Shown in pieces: positions 22,700 to 34,558 of a stretch of DNA of 64,000 nucleotides. Origin of the DNA: Neopestalotiopsis rosae (taxonomy: Eukaryota > Ascomycota > Sordariomycetes > Amphisphaeriales > Sporocadaceae). Where the stretch lies: contig JALGAS010000001.1 of the NCBI GenBank assembly GCA_023078685.1, positions 5,518,001 to 5,582,000 on the forward strand, given 5' to 3'. How positions within the stretch are numbered: position 1 is the stretch's first letter; each line of letters opens with the position of its first letter. A model generated the notes under the pieces. The model did not search any database, was not told the DNA's origin, and saw nothing but the letters and a program-made list of their open reading frames with translations. The translations under genes and the position numbers were made by a program.

Positions 22700-24645
22700 T
22701 TACATGATATACCGGAAGTCCCGATTCTGCTTGTCCGTCTCATCCACGTCAAGGAGATTTTCATCAGTAGCCAGGTCGATTTCTCGCGTTTCTTCTGCAT
22801 CTCGGTGTACACCTTGCTCCTTATCCCTCTTATCATTTTCTCTGGCAAGGTAAAAGCGCATCACGACTACAAGCGCGATCGTAATGGCAAAGCAGGCCAG
22901 GATTGCCGTGTAAGCCGTCTGGGAGTGTCAGAAAACTCTGTATCTACCTATAATTGGAATTATTAGGGTGGAATAGCTCAGGTACTCACATGATAGTTTG
23001 GTGCTTCGCTGCTCATGAAAAACTGAGGACCGCTGAGGTTACCCGCGCAGTACCCGAGAAAGATGAGGGCCATTACAGTTGACTTTTTAGTGAAGCCTGC
23101 AATGTTGCTCGACGATAGGGAAAGCATGAGGGGGAAAGCCGGTGCCACGGCTGTAATCAGCCAGAAACCAGCAAGTCGGGTCAATTTCTCCGAGGTGGGC
23201 AGCAATTTGATCATCAAGATGCCAGCGATAGCCATGAGATAAATGAGTACGAGGGCGACGAGGCGTGACTTGCGGAAGATCGTTGTGAATACAGCCGCCA
23301 GGATAACAGTGGTCAACTGGAAGGCAGAGGCGGGCAAACCCATGAGAATGGTTTTCAAAGAATCATAGCCAAAGCTCTTGATGACCAATGTGCTAAACTA
23401 TGAGAGAGTCAAAAGGTGTCCAGCAACTAAGAGCAGAGGATAAAGGGTCACATACGCTGGTAGTTCCTCCATTGGGAATGCATGTAACGAACGAGAAAAG
23501 AAAGAACCACCATGACTTGACGTCTGTGATCGCCTCGATGAACTGAGCACGATCCCACTTCTTTGTCTGTGTAGTCCTTTGAAACTTCATGGGTCGAAGC
23601 GCGGCCGTCTCACGTTCTGAGGGGTTTAGGAATCGTGCCGTCATGGGCGAGTCGGGCAAGAAGAACCAGACGACGGCGGACCAGGCGACTGTGATGAGGC
23701 CAAACAAGAGGAATAGGATCTGCGGAAGTCAGCTTGGCCATGTCATATAGTTTTGCCTAGATTTCTTCTTACCTTCCACTGAGGAAAGGATCCCTTGTAA
23801 TGCAAGATTCCATATGCGATCATGGACCCAATCATACTGGCCAGGGCATTACCAGCAAACCAGAACGAGTGACGTGAGACGTGTTCCTTTGGCGTATACC
23901 ACATTCCAGTAATAAGGGAGAACCCAGGAGATATTCCGCTTTCGAAAACACCCAGCAATGTCCGCAAAACCATCAGGCTCGCATAGTCGGTCGCCACGGC
24001 GTGTAGAGTCAAAACGATTCCCCAAAGGAAACTGAGGTAAACCTCATTAGCAAGGAAGTGTATCTGGAACAGCATGCACTTACATTAAGATGCTCAGGTA
24101 CTTTCCAAGAGGAAATCTGACAAAGCCAAGCGATATGGGATACGAGGCTACAAGATAGCCAATGTAGAAAATGCTTGATGTCCAGCTATATTGTTGTCCC
24201 ACGAGACCCTGTTGATGATTAGCGCCCGTTGTTACCCAGAGTGAGATTGAAAGATGGTCATGTTCTCTTACCAGATCTTCTTGAATGCCCAGAATTGCAC
24301 TATATGACAAGCTGGTTTCTTCGAATTTGTTAGCATTTAGTCTCAGCATAAGAATTGAGACGCGTGGTGCAGGGCGTGAAAGACATACTGTCCAAGTACT
24401 GAAGACCATAACTGACAATCAGTATAGGCATGAGACTAGTGATTATAAGTCAGTACCCAGATGCGAAACCAAGAGTCATACAGCTGCGACTCGATCTCGA
24501 CAACGTACTTCATGTCAATTTTCCTAACCAGTTTCCTCTGTTCCTTGAGGCCAAAGATCTCCATTGTGCCGCAGTCGGTCGTACGAGCTTTTGCAAGTTC
24601 ATCTCCAGCCTTGTGAACGTCCGTCTCGGTGTGGTCTTTCTCCAT
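22700..24645 (-). CDS. MFS transporter of the Dal5 / anion:cation symporter type
   Basis: There are eight exons: 24645-24509, 24435-24389, 24318-24272, 24208-24084, 24031-23773, 23719-23456, 23397-22990 and 22918-22700. Every junction has GT-AG borders and frame agreement, giving 501 aa. Two exons are only 47 nt. The N-terminus has the family hallmark RKIDMNLMPILIVSYGLQYLDKTSLSYS (split over exons 1-3, first membrane segment). RTLLGVFESG and a WY-rich segment at helix 4-5 follow, and the PDSPMTARFL loop precedes the central cytosolic region. Relatives import allantoate, nicotinate, pantothenate, biotin precursors or dipeptides; the substrate cannot be told from sequence. The adjacent Zn2Cys6 regulator on the same strand, 346 bp upstream, may control it (inference). 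Confidence 0.92.
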
Positions 24646-24991
24646 CTTGTCAGGCTGCACGCACGCAGAGTCTGGAGCTTTGCGGAAAAGGGTTCTTTGG
24701 CAGTAATGGTTTGCTCAGCTACACCCGCGGTCGTTTACCTCAAGGTGTTATGATCATGCTAATATACGACCAGGAGCCCTGTTATAGTTGATTATGAATT
24801 TCTCCAACCTCAGTCATAGAATCGGCTGCAGATAAGCCCCCAACTGCTGACTCGACATCCGAGCCGTTATCAAGACCCGCCGAAGTCGCGGAAGTCCCCT
24901 TATAGTGGCCACCGTAAGCTGATTGGCCAGTTTAATCGACGAGGCGGGCCAGACTTGTGCTCCCACTAGTAGTAGCACGTCGGTAGGGCAC
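24646..24991. other. Short intergenic region, promoter of the Dal5-type transporter
   Basis: 346 bp between the stop of the regulator and the ATG of the transporter. A CGG...CCG-like spacing typical of Zn2Cys6 sites was not clear by eye. Confidence 0.5.
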
Positions 24992-26979
24992 TTATGTGGA
25001 GACATTTACCCCGGATACAAGCTCTCGGATCTCCTGCATGGAGAGGAGGCGTGTTTGCTGCATGTCCAATATCGTGTCCAGAGTGCTCTTCATGCTAGGA
25101 TCGGCTATATTACCGCGTATCCAGTCTCGGTGCACTGGGTCATTGGTCTCTACCCCAGCTATCAAGAGTGCCCACTGAAAACGCTCCAATAGCTGGACCG
25201 GGCCACTTGCCATGGTGTAATACGCTGTAGAAACTAGTTTACTCAAAGCGAAGTGTATCTCATCAGGTACTGGACGCCCACCGAATGGAGATTCCCGGCC
25301 GCGATGCAAATAAATAATAAGTGCATAGTACAGCGAGACACTGACCAGAGTCATTAGACAAGGCGTCGAGGTACGTCTTTCGCATTCGTCGACCATGTCG
25401 AATAAACCTTTATGTTCCTACAAAACATGTCAGCTTGAGAGAAGGAAGTGCGCGGTTAACAACAAGCCGTCTCAAAGCTGAGCAATACCTTTCCCAAACG
25501 CTCTAGTTGCGCTCGTATCTTTACTTCCGAGCCAGAGGCCGCTGACTCTTGACTATAGCGGTTAATGTCGTGGTGGATCGCAATGAGCTGGAAATACACT
25601 TCTGTAATCCTGCCATCCTCGAGACTGGTACCAGGTGCCGCCGGCCTAAGATCCGTGGACCATGGATACCCCATCTGGGAAAGCCGCCAAATACGGCTAC
25701 GTTTCTCATGGTTATCACTAACATAATTAGCGAAGGCGCCACCACAGCCAAAGAAATAGCAGAATCCATCTCGGTCATAAAGATAAGTCAGTATCCGCGA
25801 GACCAACACGCTATCTGGCACAACGCTGGCATCCGTTCCGCTCGAGGTGCCGGTTGCGCAAAGGTTATCCAGTTTATATGTCGTGACGTGGAGAAGAACC
25901 GATCGACTGAGCTCTCGCAGCATTGACCTGTCGAATGGACCCCTGCGCATCCAAAACATGTACATGTAAAGAAATGACAGCAAGGTGGCAACATGATTGG
26001 GCTTTGCCAGCTGGTTCCGATGGTTGGATAAAAGCTGTGATCCGTGATGAAAATGGAGCCACGACTCCGGCGGTGCTCGAATGTACTCGCCACGATAAAT
26101 GGCAAGCTCGCTGTGCGAAAGTGCAAGTAGAAAGTGTAGAGCCATGTCGTCTTGGATAGCGTGATCAAGAAAGATGGAGTGTGCAGACTCGGCCGCCGCT
26201 CGGGTCGATTTCAATGGGGCAAAAACTCCTCGATGGAATGCCACGGCTTGCATATCGCTGCTCTCGATCATGGCCGGCGCTCGGCTGATGGTCAAAGTGT
26301 GTGGCTGAATGAAATGGCGTAGGTAGGAAGAAGATGACTGCGGAAGGGGATCTTGAGGTAAACTCGACACCGGTTGTCTTTCCAACCTCAAGTCATTTTC
26401 GCTCGAGTCCTCATTGTCATTTGTAGAAGTGGAGGATACTACTAGCTGCCTAGATCCAACAGCTTGAGAACCCGAAAAATCTGGGGATTTAGATGGTAGC
26501 AAGCCCTTGGAGGATGCAGCTCCAGCATCTTGGGGCATAGGCTCGAGAGCGTCTTGATTACCAGCTGAATCAACCGGGATAGCAGAATATCGTTGGGAAC
26601 ATTGCTGCTGACCCCCGGCAGCTTGGGGTTTCGGTGAGATCAATGGTGGTTGCCAATTATCTCGATCTTTGATGGGGCCATAGCCCCTTCTTCTGAGCGC
26701 AAGTGGCGATTCAATTCCTGCCCACTCACAACATAAGCCAAGACGCACGCAGCGTCCGCATCGAGGGTGAGATTCGTCGCACTTGACCTTCTTGCTAATA
26801 CAGGTGCGGCAGCCTATGTATTCCACTTATCAGTCTTGCGCCTCTTTCCATCGACGGGAGACAGGCTATTGTCTGATTCTGGCCTTGTCCAGGACTCCAG
26901 GTGCTCGCTCACCTTGCTTGGATCGCTTGCCGTACTCGGTCCGGCGCCGACGGCTCGGAGCCCCACCCGGATGGTCCAT
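24992..26979 (-). CDS. Zn2Cys6 fungal transcription factor
   Basis: Three exons, 26979-26913, 26813-25489 and 25417-24992, give 605 aa. Exon 1 is tiny (22 codons, MDHPGGAPSRRRRTEYGKRS) and joins so that the basic leader runs directly into GCRTCISKKVKCDESHPRC, completing a C-x2-C-x6-C-x5-C-x2-C-x6-C binuclear cluster. Without this exon the DNA-binding domain would lack its start codon. A Ser/Gln-rich linker follows. From about residue 190 a helical Fungal_trans_2-like domain begins (IFLDHAIQDDMALHFLLALS, LLSFLYMYMFWMRRGPFD). It is probably a pathway-specific nuclear regulator. It sits between a transporter and a methyltransferase, all on the minus strand, which suggests a local target set, but that is inference. 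Confidence 0.9.
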
Positions 26980-27527
26980 TGGCCCTCAATGTCGATACAG
27001 CCCATGCGTATGGATCCCAAGTACGATGTGCAGATTGTATTTAATAAGGAGGCAGAACAAGTTCTTCGGCTTAGCAGCCAGGGGACCCTATGTAGTCGAG
27101 GGACTAGGTACTGAGCGATAAGCGCCGATAAGAGCTTGTGAGCTTACAACTGCTGGTTAGCAACAGCCACCACCTAACAAGACCTTCATCTCTTATCATC
27201 GTTGATATTTTGATTTACTGGGCAGAGTTTTGTCGTTCAATGATAGTTGAAATATCAGCGGCCGCATTTACACCTAGGTGAGTTCCTACCTAGGCAGGTC
27301 ATTCACTAATTACGTTGCAATCATTTCCACTACGAAATTCACTAAACGGTCTTGGTAGATCCTATCGAGCTATAAGAGAGGGCTGCAAGAGAGATGTCTG
27401 ATATGCTCAAAGTAGTCTACCTGTAAGAGTACTATTTGACGGGCGATAACGATGTTTCACAAAAACTCGAAGGTGACCCGGTATGCGGCGTCGTGAACAG
27501 GCCATGTGGCTCGCCGCTTGTCCAGCA
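26980..27527. other. Intergenic
   Basis: The upstream region of the Zn2Cys6 gene and 3' flank of the methyltransferase. It contains an imperfect inverted cctaggtgagttcctacctagg around 27271-27295. No gene seen. Confidence 0.5.
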
Positions 27528-28546
27528 TCAAGTCTGTGCGAATGGCTTCTGCCCAATGGCGGTAAATCTGAGAGATGTGCCGTACGAACCATTCTTTGTC
27601 TCTTCTACAGCAAGCGGCAAGAGGCGGTGCAGTTCTGTCGCCATATGCTCATTTTTGGTCTTGCGTGCAATCAGCTCGTGTATCATCAGACCGCACTCGT
27701 GGAATTGAAAAGCGAGATGTGGAGGGGCATCCTTGGTATCCTTTTGCACATCAACGAATCCGGCTTCAGAAAAGAGCTCGGGAAGACGCTGAGCCCAGGT
27801 TGGTGTAAAGCGAGGGTCTTGAACGAGGAGGAGCTTGAAGAGTTCTTCGAGGTATTTGGTCGTGATTTCAGGCTTGGACTTGTCAAAACGCAGACTTTCC
27901 ATATCTGCTTCCTCCCATTGGATATAGCCACCAGGTTCTGATTACATGAGAATCGTTAGCAATCATTATTGAAGTAGGGACACGTAAATCTGGCTGGAAA
28001 GACTTACTCAGCATTCGGAAAATCTTGGCAATGACGTCTGGGATCTCGTCGTTTAGGAGGACGAAAGATAAAAACCGCACATGAACGACTTCAAACACCT
28101 CAAATAGGCCATCAGGTATGCTCTCCTTCACATTCCATAACTGAAAGTTCACGTTGCTAGGAAGTGTCTCCATAGGTGGAGCGGCATCGAAGGAAATGTC
28201 AAAGCTCGTCAACTGGACATCCCTCGGAAGATGATCTCGAACATCGAGAAGCCAGGCGCTGTAGGATGGACTATTAGATGATTCACTGCCACAGAATGCG
28301 TTCTGAATGATTACGTACCCGGTGCCGGTCCCCACATCTGCTACTCTTGAGACCTCTTTCGTAGAAATTTTGGGATGGAGCAAGTAGCCGAAAGTCTTGG
28401 TCCATAGATGGTGCAATAGATTGATGCTATGATCACCTCAAGTTCTTATTAGCAAGTCATCATGCTTGCCAAGGACTGTGTAATGCAACGGACCGATTGT
28501 TGTCTAGAAAGTCCCTGGTGAAGACGTAATCTGCCTTGTCGGTCAT
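27528..28546 (-). CDS. Class I SAM-dependent methyltransferase (secondary-metabolism type)
   Basis: Three exons, 28546-28494, 28426-28008 and 27937-27528, give 293 aa. The first donor is a weak GTCCGT, but the join restores the expected TRDFLDNNRINLLHHLWTKTFGYLLHP. The SAM-binding motif I is VADVGTGTGY near residue 50. FDISF follows as the motif II acid, and the third splice recreates MLKPGGYIQWEEAD, the post-motif III loop typical of this group. The sequence matches the fungal LaeA-like/umbelliferone-type methyltransferases often found beside biosynthetic genes. The substrate is unknown. In-frame codons extend 48 residues upstream of the chosen ATG, but they do not resemble the family. It is the most upstream member of a same-strand trio with the regulator and transporter. 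Confidence 0.88.
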
Positions 28547-29161
28547 TGGTGCTAAGCGCTCAATGGCTTCGGCAAGGATATGGGAGAGAGACCGAAGGCA
28601 AGGTAATGAATCAGAGTTTAGCAATGAGGCACGATACAGCAAAATGTTTCGAGGCTTGATATACGACTTGGCGCGGGGGAGATTGATCATTAAGTACGAA
28701 GGGGGAGAATAAAAGTCGCTCTAGTTTTGTAGCATGATGCGGCGCAGTCATTGGATGTCACACTATTGAAGGCCACCAACAAGCCGCCCGCAGCCCACCC
28801 ATATCCGCATAGTTGCCTACTGAGTGGTGTTCCATTTGAGCTCTTGCTTACAAAGCGTTCACAGAACAGCTACCTCACAATTAATCAATCAGTCAATCGA
28901 GATGGCGGTTTGTTTGAAGTTTCAATTCATGACCATGAGTTCACTGCTTTCCCAAACTCTAAGGACTCCAGACCTTTGCTGACGACCAAGTCAATGTGCC
29001 CGATGTGATGACCGTGTTCAACAGAACCAAACCAATATACCCAAAGCAACAACCATTATATGGTCAAATGAGGCACCTGAATTGATGACTATTGGTGCTG
29101 AACAAAATGCCCCGAAACCACAACCTTGATATCCATGCTAGCCATGATGTGTGATGAAAGC
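28547..29161. other. Intergenic
   Basis: Methyltransferase promoter and 3' flank of the next minus-strand gene; no supported coding sequence. Confidence 0.5.
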
Positions 29162-29752
29162 TTAAATCGTCGAGCCGATCTTGGGGACAGGGTGGCGGTA
29201 AATGTGTTTGCGTTGCTGAGAGATGCGGTAGGCGACTGGAGTTTCCCTCGCCACCCCAGCTTCCATCTTGTCTCTCCACCTCTGGTAATGTTCAGCTTCC
29301 GACTGAGCAACGGACTTCTCCTCGTCGACGTCATGGTCAAGAGTAGGAATTGGGTATCGCGGCAGGCTCGACTGGACTGCTCTGGTCTTCATTTTCGAAT
29401 ATCTTCGCTTGGGCTTGTTTGTGCCTGCGCGAGAGGATGGCTTCTCGTAAGATCTGTGACCTATGCGTAGTGGCGGTAGTGGTTCCAGATCCACTTGTTT
29501 CCGATATGACAGGTGTGCACATGTCATATCTAGCGTGGAAGATGCTGAGACTATGTTTGGTGTGGAAAGAGATGCTTGGTGGTGTACTGGGCCCATTGGG
29601 CAATATGGGGAACCGGATTGGGGCTCGCTTTCGAATTGAGGCTTGAAAGTAGGTAAAGAACCAGGGGAGCAAGTGCCGATCTCCTGGATTTTGCGGATAA
29701 CAGTGAGTGTAAGCTTTGGGGAGCGAGTGCTGTGATCCTGAGTTTTGGCCAT
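29162..29752 (-). CDS. Basic hypothetical protein
   Basis: Intronless frame of 196 aa from the ATG before AKTQDHSTRS. The frame stays open a further 62 codons upstream, but that part is rich in Leu, Pro and His and reads like a transcribed leader. The protein is basic and largely unstructured, with a KPKRRYSKMKTR patch. Near the C-terminus is a more conserved-looking helical block, EAEHYQRWRDKMEAGVARE, and the end is basic. Family not recognised. It could be nuclear, judging by the basic patches (inference). Confidence 0.55.
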   Translation of the reverse strand: MAKTQDHSTRSPKLTLTVIRKIQEIGTCSPGSLPTFKPQFESEPQSGSPYCPMGPVHHQASLSTPNIVSASSTLDMTCAHLSYRKQVDLEPLPPLRIGHRSYEKPSSRAGTNKPKRRYSKMKTRAVQSSLPRYPIPTLDHDVDEEKSVAQSEAEHYQRWRDKMEAGVARETPVAYRISQQRKHIYRHPVPKIGSTI

Positions 29753-30240
29753 TGTAGCAAGTCCGATGTGGTCTATCTGGTGAAGCAAGAGTGAGAGCAA
29801 GAGTTGTGCCGTCGTGGTGAGTATCAGATAGCAAGACTGAATGAGGAGAATGTAGAAGTAGGATGGTGGAAGAATGTGTAACAAGTGGGGGACAGCCGCA
29901 AAGGCCAAGTTTGAATGGTTTGGATGTGAAGGAAACACTTAAGCTGTTTTTGCTGTGACTCACTGCTGACCTTGTTGACCTCTCGTTGTTTATTTGCAGC
30001 TGCGTTGATATGTACGTACTACCTAGGTAATATCTCCTGCATTTGTCTTTTGTTCCCGGAAGTTGAACCCAAGGGATGCAGAGATAGCGACCTCTTTCAA
30101 TCTAGAAATCCGAAGAATCAACAAGACACAAGCAAAAGTTTTATTAAAATCAAAACTTGTAAATTTCCTGTTCATATATCCAGGAACAAGTTCGTTACGG
30201 TATGGTAATGAACTTGTTGGAGACCTCGTTACGGGTCATA
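29753..30240. other. Intergenic
   Basis: Promoter and leader region of the basic hypothetical protein and 3' flank of the ankyrin gene. No separate gene seen. Confidence 0.5.
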
Positions 30241-30807
30241 CTAAGATGATGTCGCCGATGCCTTCCCTTTACCAGGAGCATTTTCAAATTTTTGCCTATA
30301 TTCATCCTCCTGTTTGAACATGATTATGCATTCCATAGCGGTTGGAGCACCATGGTCAGGATCGGCCCCTCCCTCTAATAAAGCCTGGCGCGATGTTTAG
30401 TTGGTATTATTGGAAATGACTGGAGTTCACATACCTCTATCACCTCGGGCTCCTTCTTAAAGACGGCACCAGCAAGAGGACTCTGGCCGCGATCATTTAT
30501 CCGGTTGGGATCTGCGCCATGCTGGACAAGTAACCTGACCAGCTCGCCGTGGCCATGATATGCTGCAAGCATGAGCTGTTGTCATATTTGTTAGCCTCTG
30601 CTTTGAGCTGCAAAGTGAAAAGAAATCCTTCGAACGTACTAGAGTGTCGCCTTTTTCGTTGGTCAAATTTGCCGGCAAGCCTGCAGGCAAAGCTTGTTCA
30701 AATATCTCCTTATTGCCTGATCTTGCCGCATCAAACATGCGACCTGCAAACGCAATTGCCTCTGGCGGCAATGATGATGCAGGTCCATTTCCGTTCTGGG
30801 TTGCCAT
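30241..30807 (-). CDS. Small ankyrin-repeat protein
   Basis: Three exons, 30807-30640, 30575-30435 and 30384-30241, give 150 aa. All introns are phase 0 and 50-65 nt. The N-terminus (FAGRMFDAARSGNKEIFEQAL) starts an ankyrin-like helix pair. Exon 1 ends in NEKGDTL and exon 2 begins LMLAAYHGHGELVRLLVQHGADPN, together forming one canonical ankyrin repeat. Another follows (DRGQSPLAGAVFKKEPEVIE then ALLEGGADPD), and the third is degenerate. The C-terminus is a short polar tail (GKGKASATSS). The length and architecture match widely conserved fungal ankyrin proteins of unknown role. It probably serves as a small soluble adaptor. Confidence 0.88.
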
Positions 30808-31686
30808 GGTGAGAAAGGTAGTGGGTGATTTGACTCCTGAGTTGCCAGTCTCCCAGTGAGAGTAGTGACTGAAGAATGCTAGAACGTAGTAATCCTTTGG
30901 CTCTATTGGGCCGTACTGGTCTTATGTCTGCGATCTTAGAAGTCTTGGCTCAATATTCACTCTTTTAGTCGCCTTTTATGAGCAGTCACAGGGAAACTCG
31001 GCTGGCGTTTAGGCGTACCGACCAAGGAAAGCTCGAGAATGTCGGACGTCATTTGTCCATATAAAGTTGCAATGATTGGTCAGTGTGGGTAGTGAATGGC
31101 CCATAGCAACCAGGGAACTTTTTAGCAGTCTATCCACTAAGAGCGCTAGAAACGATCATAGAAAACAAAAAACACTGCGAGAGACTGATTTTACGGCCAG
31201 ACTGTTGCCAGTCCCAGGCACCAGTATACAGGATACAGCTTGTCTAGCATTCGAAGCTTGTAGCTATCAATACATAATATATTTGCAGAGATGTAATCGG
31301 TCGAGTTGCGCCGTACTTGTCATGACGTATTACGGCAGTTGGTTAAAGCTTTCGTGGCCCTGAAGCAACTACCAGCGAGCCAATATTCCCAATCCGCAAT
31401 TTTGCCAAGCAGTCTTTGATGAAGAAACATGCTTGGCCGACCTCAGAAGAAGATTCTCCAAGGGAATGATCGCGCCTAGTTGAGTATATGATCGTGACCG
31501 ATTTCTCAATCGGGTGCCCAGGTGAAGTATATTTCCATGAGCTCGGCCCTTGTAAGCCGCCCGAAGGTAGCCGATCTTAGACGCTGCGTCGCTGCCCGCC
31601 ATGTTCAATTGAGCATCCGCAGCGATATAACCGAGGGAAAGAGGGCAACTCAAACCTCAACCACCTTGACACATTCTCACTCCAAG
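30808..31686. other. Intergenic between divergent genes
   Basis: Upstream region of the ankyrin gene (-) and of the hydratase gene (+). In-frame codons upstream of the hydratase ATG do not look coding. No other gene. Confidence 0.5.
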
Positions 31687-32724
31687 ATGCCCGTACGATT
31701 GAGCTTCAGGCTGAGCTCGCGCGCCACGGCGAGGTGCGCCCGTGCCTACTCTAGCGACACCGCGCCTCTCATCAACGTGGTGAATGTGCCCGCTCCCGGT
31801 TCGGGCCACATTAGGATCCTGGAGCTGAATCGGCCATCAGCGCGCAATGCCATTTCCAGGGCGCTGCTCTCGTCGCTGAGGGCCGAGATCGACGACGTGC
31901 ATGCGCAGTATACCAAGACGGGAGACGAGGTCCCCTCGGAGGCTGGCGGGGCGGGACCGACCAGAGCGCTGGTTCTTGCGAGCGCCGTCGACGCGAGCTT
32001 CTGCGCGGGCGCCGATCTGAAGGAGAGGAGAGGCTTCACACCCGAGGAGTGAGTATTCACATATGGAGCCATTGATTTTCTCATAAAGATACAGACGGTC
32101 TAACTTGGTTGCTCTCCTAGAACCGCGGTCTTCCTCTCCAACCTTCGCGGCACCTTTACCAAACTCTCCGAACTCCCCGTCCCGACCATATCGGCCGTAT
32201 CCTCCCTCGCCCTCGGCGGCGGCCTTGAGCTGGCCCTCTCGACACACTTTCGCGTCCTGGCATCGACGGCGACGGTCGGCCTCCCAGAGACGCGCCTGGG
32301 CATAATTCCCGGCGCTGGCGGCACTTACAGACTCCCAGCCCTCATCGGTCTGGCCAGGGCACGCGACCTGATCCTCACAGGCCGCCGCGTCTCGGCACCG
32401 GAAGCCTACTTTCTCGGTATTGCGGATCGGCTCGTCGAGATCCTGCCCGAGGACGAGCGGGACGCCGTCGCGGGAGGAGGACAAAAGAACGAGGACGGCA
32501 TCGCGACCAGGGCCCGGAGATCCGTGCTGTCCGAGGCTGTGCGCATGGCCATGGAGATCTGCGAGGGCGGACCTGTCGCTGTGAGGAGTGCGCTGCAGGC
32601 CGTCGCTTGGGCGCGGGAGGAGATGGAGAATGCCATGTACGAGCGCGTGGTCAAGACGGAAGATCGCAACGAGGCACTCGAGGCCTTCAAGGAGAAGAGG
32701 AAACCAGTATTCAAGGGTAGGTAA
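31687..32724 (+). CDS. Mitochondrial enoyl-CoA hydratase/isomerase, methylglutaconyl-CoA hydratase-like
   Basis: Two exons, 31687-32048 and 32121-32724, give 321 aa (GTGAGT donor, CTCCTAG acceptor). The N-terminus is Arg/Ser-rich (PVRLSFRLSSRATARCARAYSS), a good mitochondrial presequence. The crotonase fold is complete. The CoA-binding/oxyanion segments are FCAGADLKER and SLALGGGLELAL, and the second catalytic acid lies in GLPETRLGIIPGAGGT. This pattern resembles AUH, the hydratase of leucine degradation that converts 3-methylglutaconyl-CoA to HMG-CoA. Assignment within the crotonase superfamily is from motifs only, and a short- or medium-chain enoyl-CoA hydratase is possible. An A-rich AATAAAG lies about 35 bp after the stop. 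Confidence 0.87.
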
Positions 32725-34042
32725 AGAATCTGCCCGCGGTCGTTGGTGACTACAATGTGTAAAATAAAGCTTTGTTGCCTGAGGTGATGAATTGAGCGAA
32801 ATGATATCATGTCAACTTCTGGGTTGCGTGCTGTTCAAGTGCAATTGTCTTGGGCATTACGCTGCTATTCAGACTACAATGCCGCTCTGTATGATATACG
32901 TGCCCATTCTTCGCAACTTTGCCAGCCATACTTTGTGTAAGGAATGATTTTGTCAGTTTTGTATACAACACTAGCCGTCTCTGCACGAGAGGTCGTCCGT
33001 GGCCTACTAGAACTCACGCCTTTGAGTCTTTCAAAGAGAAGGCACTAGCATCTTGACCATTTATATACTCTTCTAGAGCTGTGGATGGTTAAAATGCCGC
33101 TCAACTAAACATCCTTTCCCTCAAGAAAGTCGCAGTTCTCTGGAGGCTGCCACGTAGTGTTGAGTACGTACTATGGACAACTGGCCACATTCCAAGAATG
33201 GTGTCAACATCAATGGGACAGATAACTTCACGCAACCTCCTATCAGCGAAGTGTAAGCGCTGTAGAGTATGCAACTGGAACGCGTGTCGTATGACGTGAT
33301 GTTGGAATGGCTTCCTGGCATCTGGTACTAGTCAGCATGGCAGTCCCACATAAAGTCAGGTATTGAAGGTACTCCCGGCAAAAGGATTCGGAAGAGTCAG
33401 CGCTGTTGGCAATCCCGCCGAGTACGATTAGCAAGGCTCTGGAGGATTCGAACAAAAAGATTGGGGGTTCGCCAATGTCCCAATTGAGAAGTGAGTGAGG
33501 AATCCTTGTGCGCTGGTCACTTCATGGAAACGATCTGCGATTCGCGGCTCGCGAGATATCACGGAGACTTGATCACGGTTGTAGACAAGAAGTCAAATCA
33601 GATAACTTGAAAAGAGAGCCATGTTTTGTGTCCATTCCAATTACCCAAGTCCTTTTCCAAACAGAAGACAAAGGAAAAAATGCGATCATATCCTCCACTA
33701 TCCGATTCAATGAAATCTATCATGTGTACCAAACCATCCGGCACCAGAAGTGCCTTCCCGTGATTTTGAAGCCTGTGAGGCTATCAACTTGCACCTTGGA
33801 CAAAAGAGAGTTCCCCAATAATTTCACAATCCAGCTTTTAACCGACTCCATCTCCAATGACGAGATTTGGCAGTGATGCCATGGATCTTGTAAGGTTTTC
33901 GAATGATCCCAGAATGAAGAAACTGTGAAAGAAATTAGTACTCTTTTCATTACCAATAAATCCAGATTCGGATTCAAAGTAGACAGGGCCCTTACCTCTT
34001 GCTATAATTTCCTCTCGCTTGTCAATACCGAGCCACCACATT
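32725..34042. other. Intergenic
   Basis: 1.3 kb between convergent 3' ends. Short frames on both strands (for example about 120 codons at 33508-33876, +) lack coding character. No RNA gene recognised. Confidence 0.45.
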
Positions 34043-34558
34043 TTAGACGACCGTCATCACCGGAGGACCGGAGACAACGGTGCTGGAAGACGGTACTCCG
34101 GAGCTGCTCGAGGCAGGAGGGGGAGGCGGCGGCGGAAAGGTCCCGGGCAGGGTGTGCGTCTGAAAGGTCGAGTGTCCCGTGGGACCGCCGGTGGGGAAGT
34201 AACCGCCCGTACCAGTCCAGCTGACGCCGTCGCCGCCACCGCCGTGGGCGGTGCCGGTGGGTTGGTGGTGGTGGTGTCCCTGACCCCAGCCCCAACCGTT
34301 CCACGGGAGGCCGGAAGACAAGGAGGCAGAGGCTGTGGGGATCGAGTGCGAGCCCGTTCCCGGGGGCGGTGGTGGTGGGTAGCCGCTGGCGCCGCCGGTC
34401 CCGTGGGGAGGCGGAGCTGTGCCGGTGTGATGCCCGGTCCAGAAGGGTGGAGGCTGGATGCCGTCGGTGTCTTGCCTCTTGCCGTTGGGCATGTGGTAAG
34501 GCAGGTCTGCGAGCGCGGCGCCCGCAAAGAGGAGGCTGAGAACTGCTGTGTACTTCAT
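34043..34558 (-). CDS. Small secreted Pro/Gly/Thr-rich protein
   Basis: Intronless, 171 aa. A clear signal peptide (KYTAVLSLLFAGAALA) is followed by a short pro-segment ending in NGKR, a likely Kex2 processing site. The mature part is low complexity, with runs of Pro (PPPPPPGTG, PPPPPPPASS), Gly-Thr-Gly and His (GHHHHQ), plus aromatic residues (PWNGWGWGQG). There are no cysteines after the signal. Such composition suggests a cell-wall or surface protein, possibly O-glycosylated on Thr/Ser. No GPI signal or enzyme motif is visible. The opposite strand is also open because of the GC bias. Family not recognised. Confidence 0.75.
   Translation of the reverse strand: MKYTAVLSLLFAGAALADLPYHMPNGKRQDTDGIQPPPFWTGHHTGTAPPPHGTGGASGYPPPPPPGTGSHSIPTASASLSSGLPWNGWGWGQGHHHHQPTGTAHGGGGDGVSWTGTGGYFPTGGPTGHSTFQTHTLPGTFPPPPPPPASSSSGVPSSSTVVSGPPVMTVV

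Noticed and set aside
27271..27295. Transposon terminal repeat
   Set aside because: The cctaggt/acctagg palindrome is short and has no partner or target duplication that I can see.
28547..28690. 48-residue N-terminal extension of the methyltransferase
   Set aside because: The extension does not resemble the family and the inner ATG begins the conserved TDKADYVFTRDFLDNN block.
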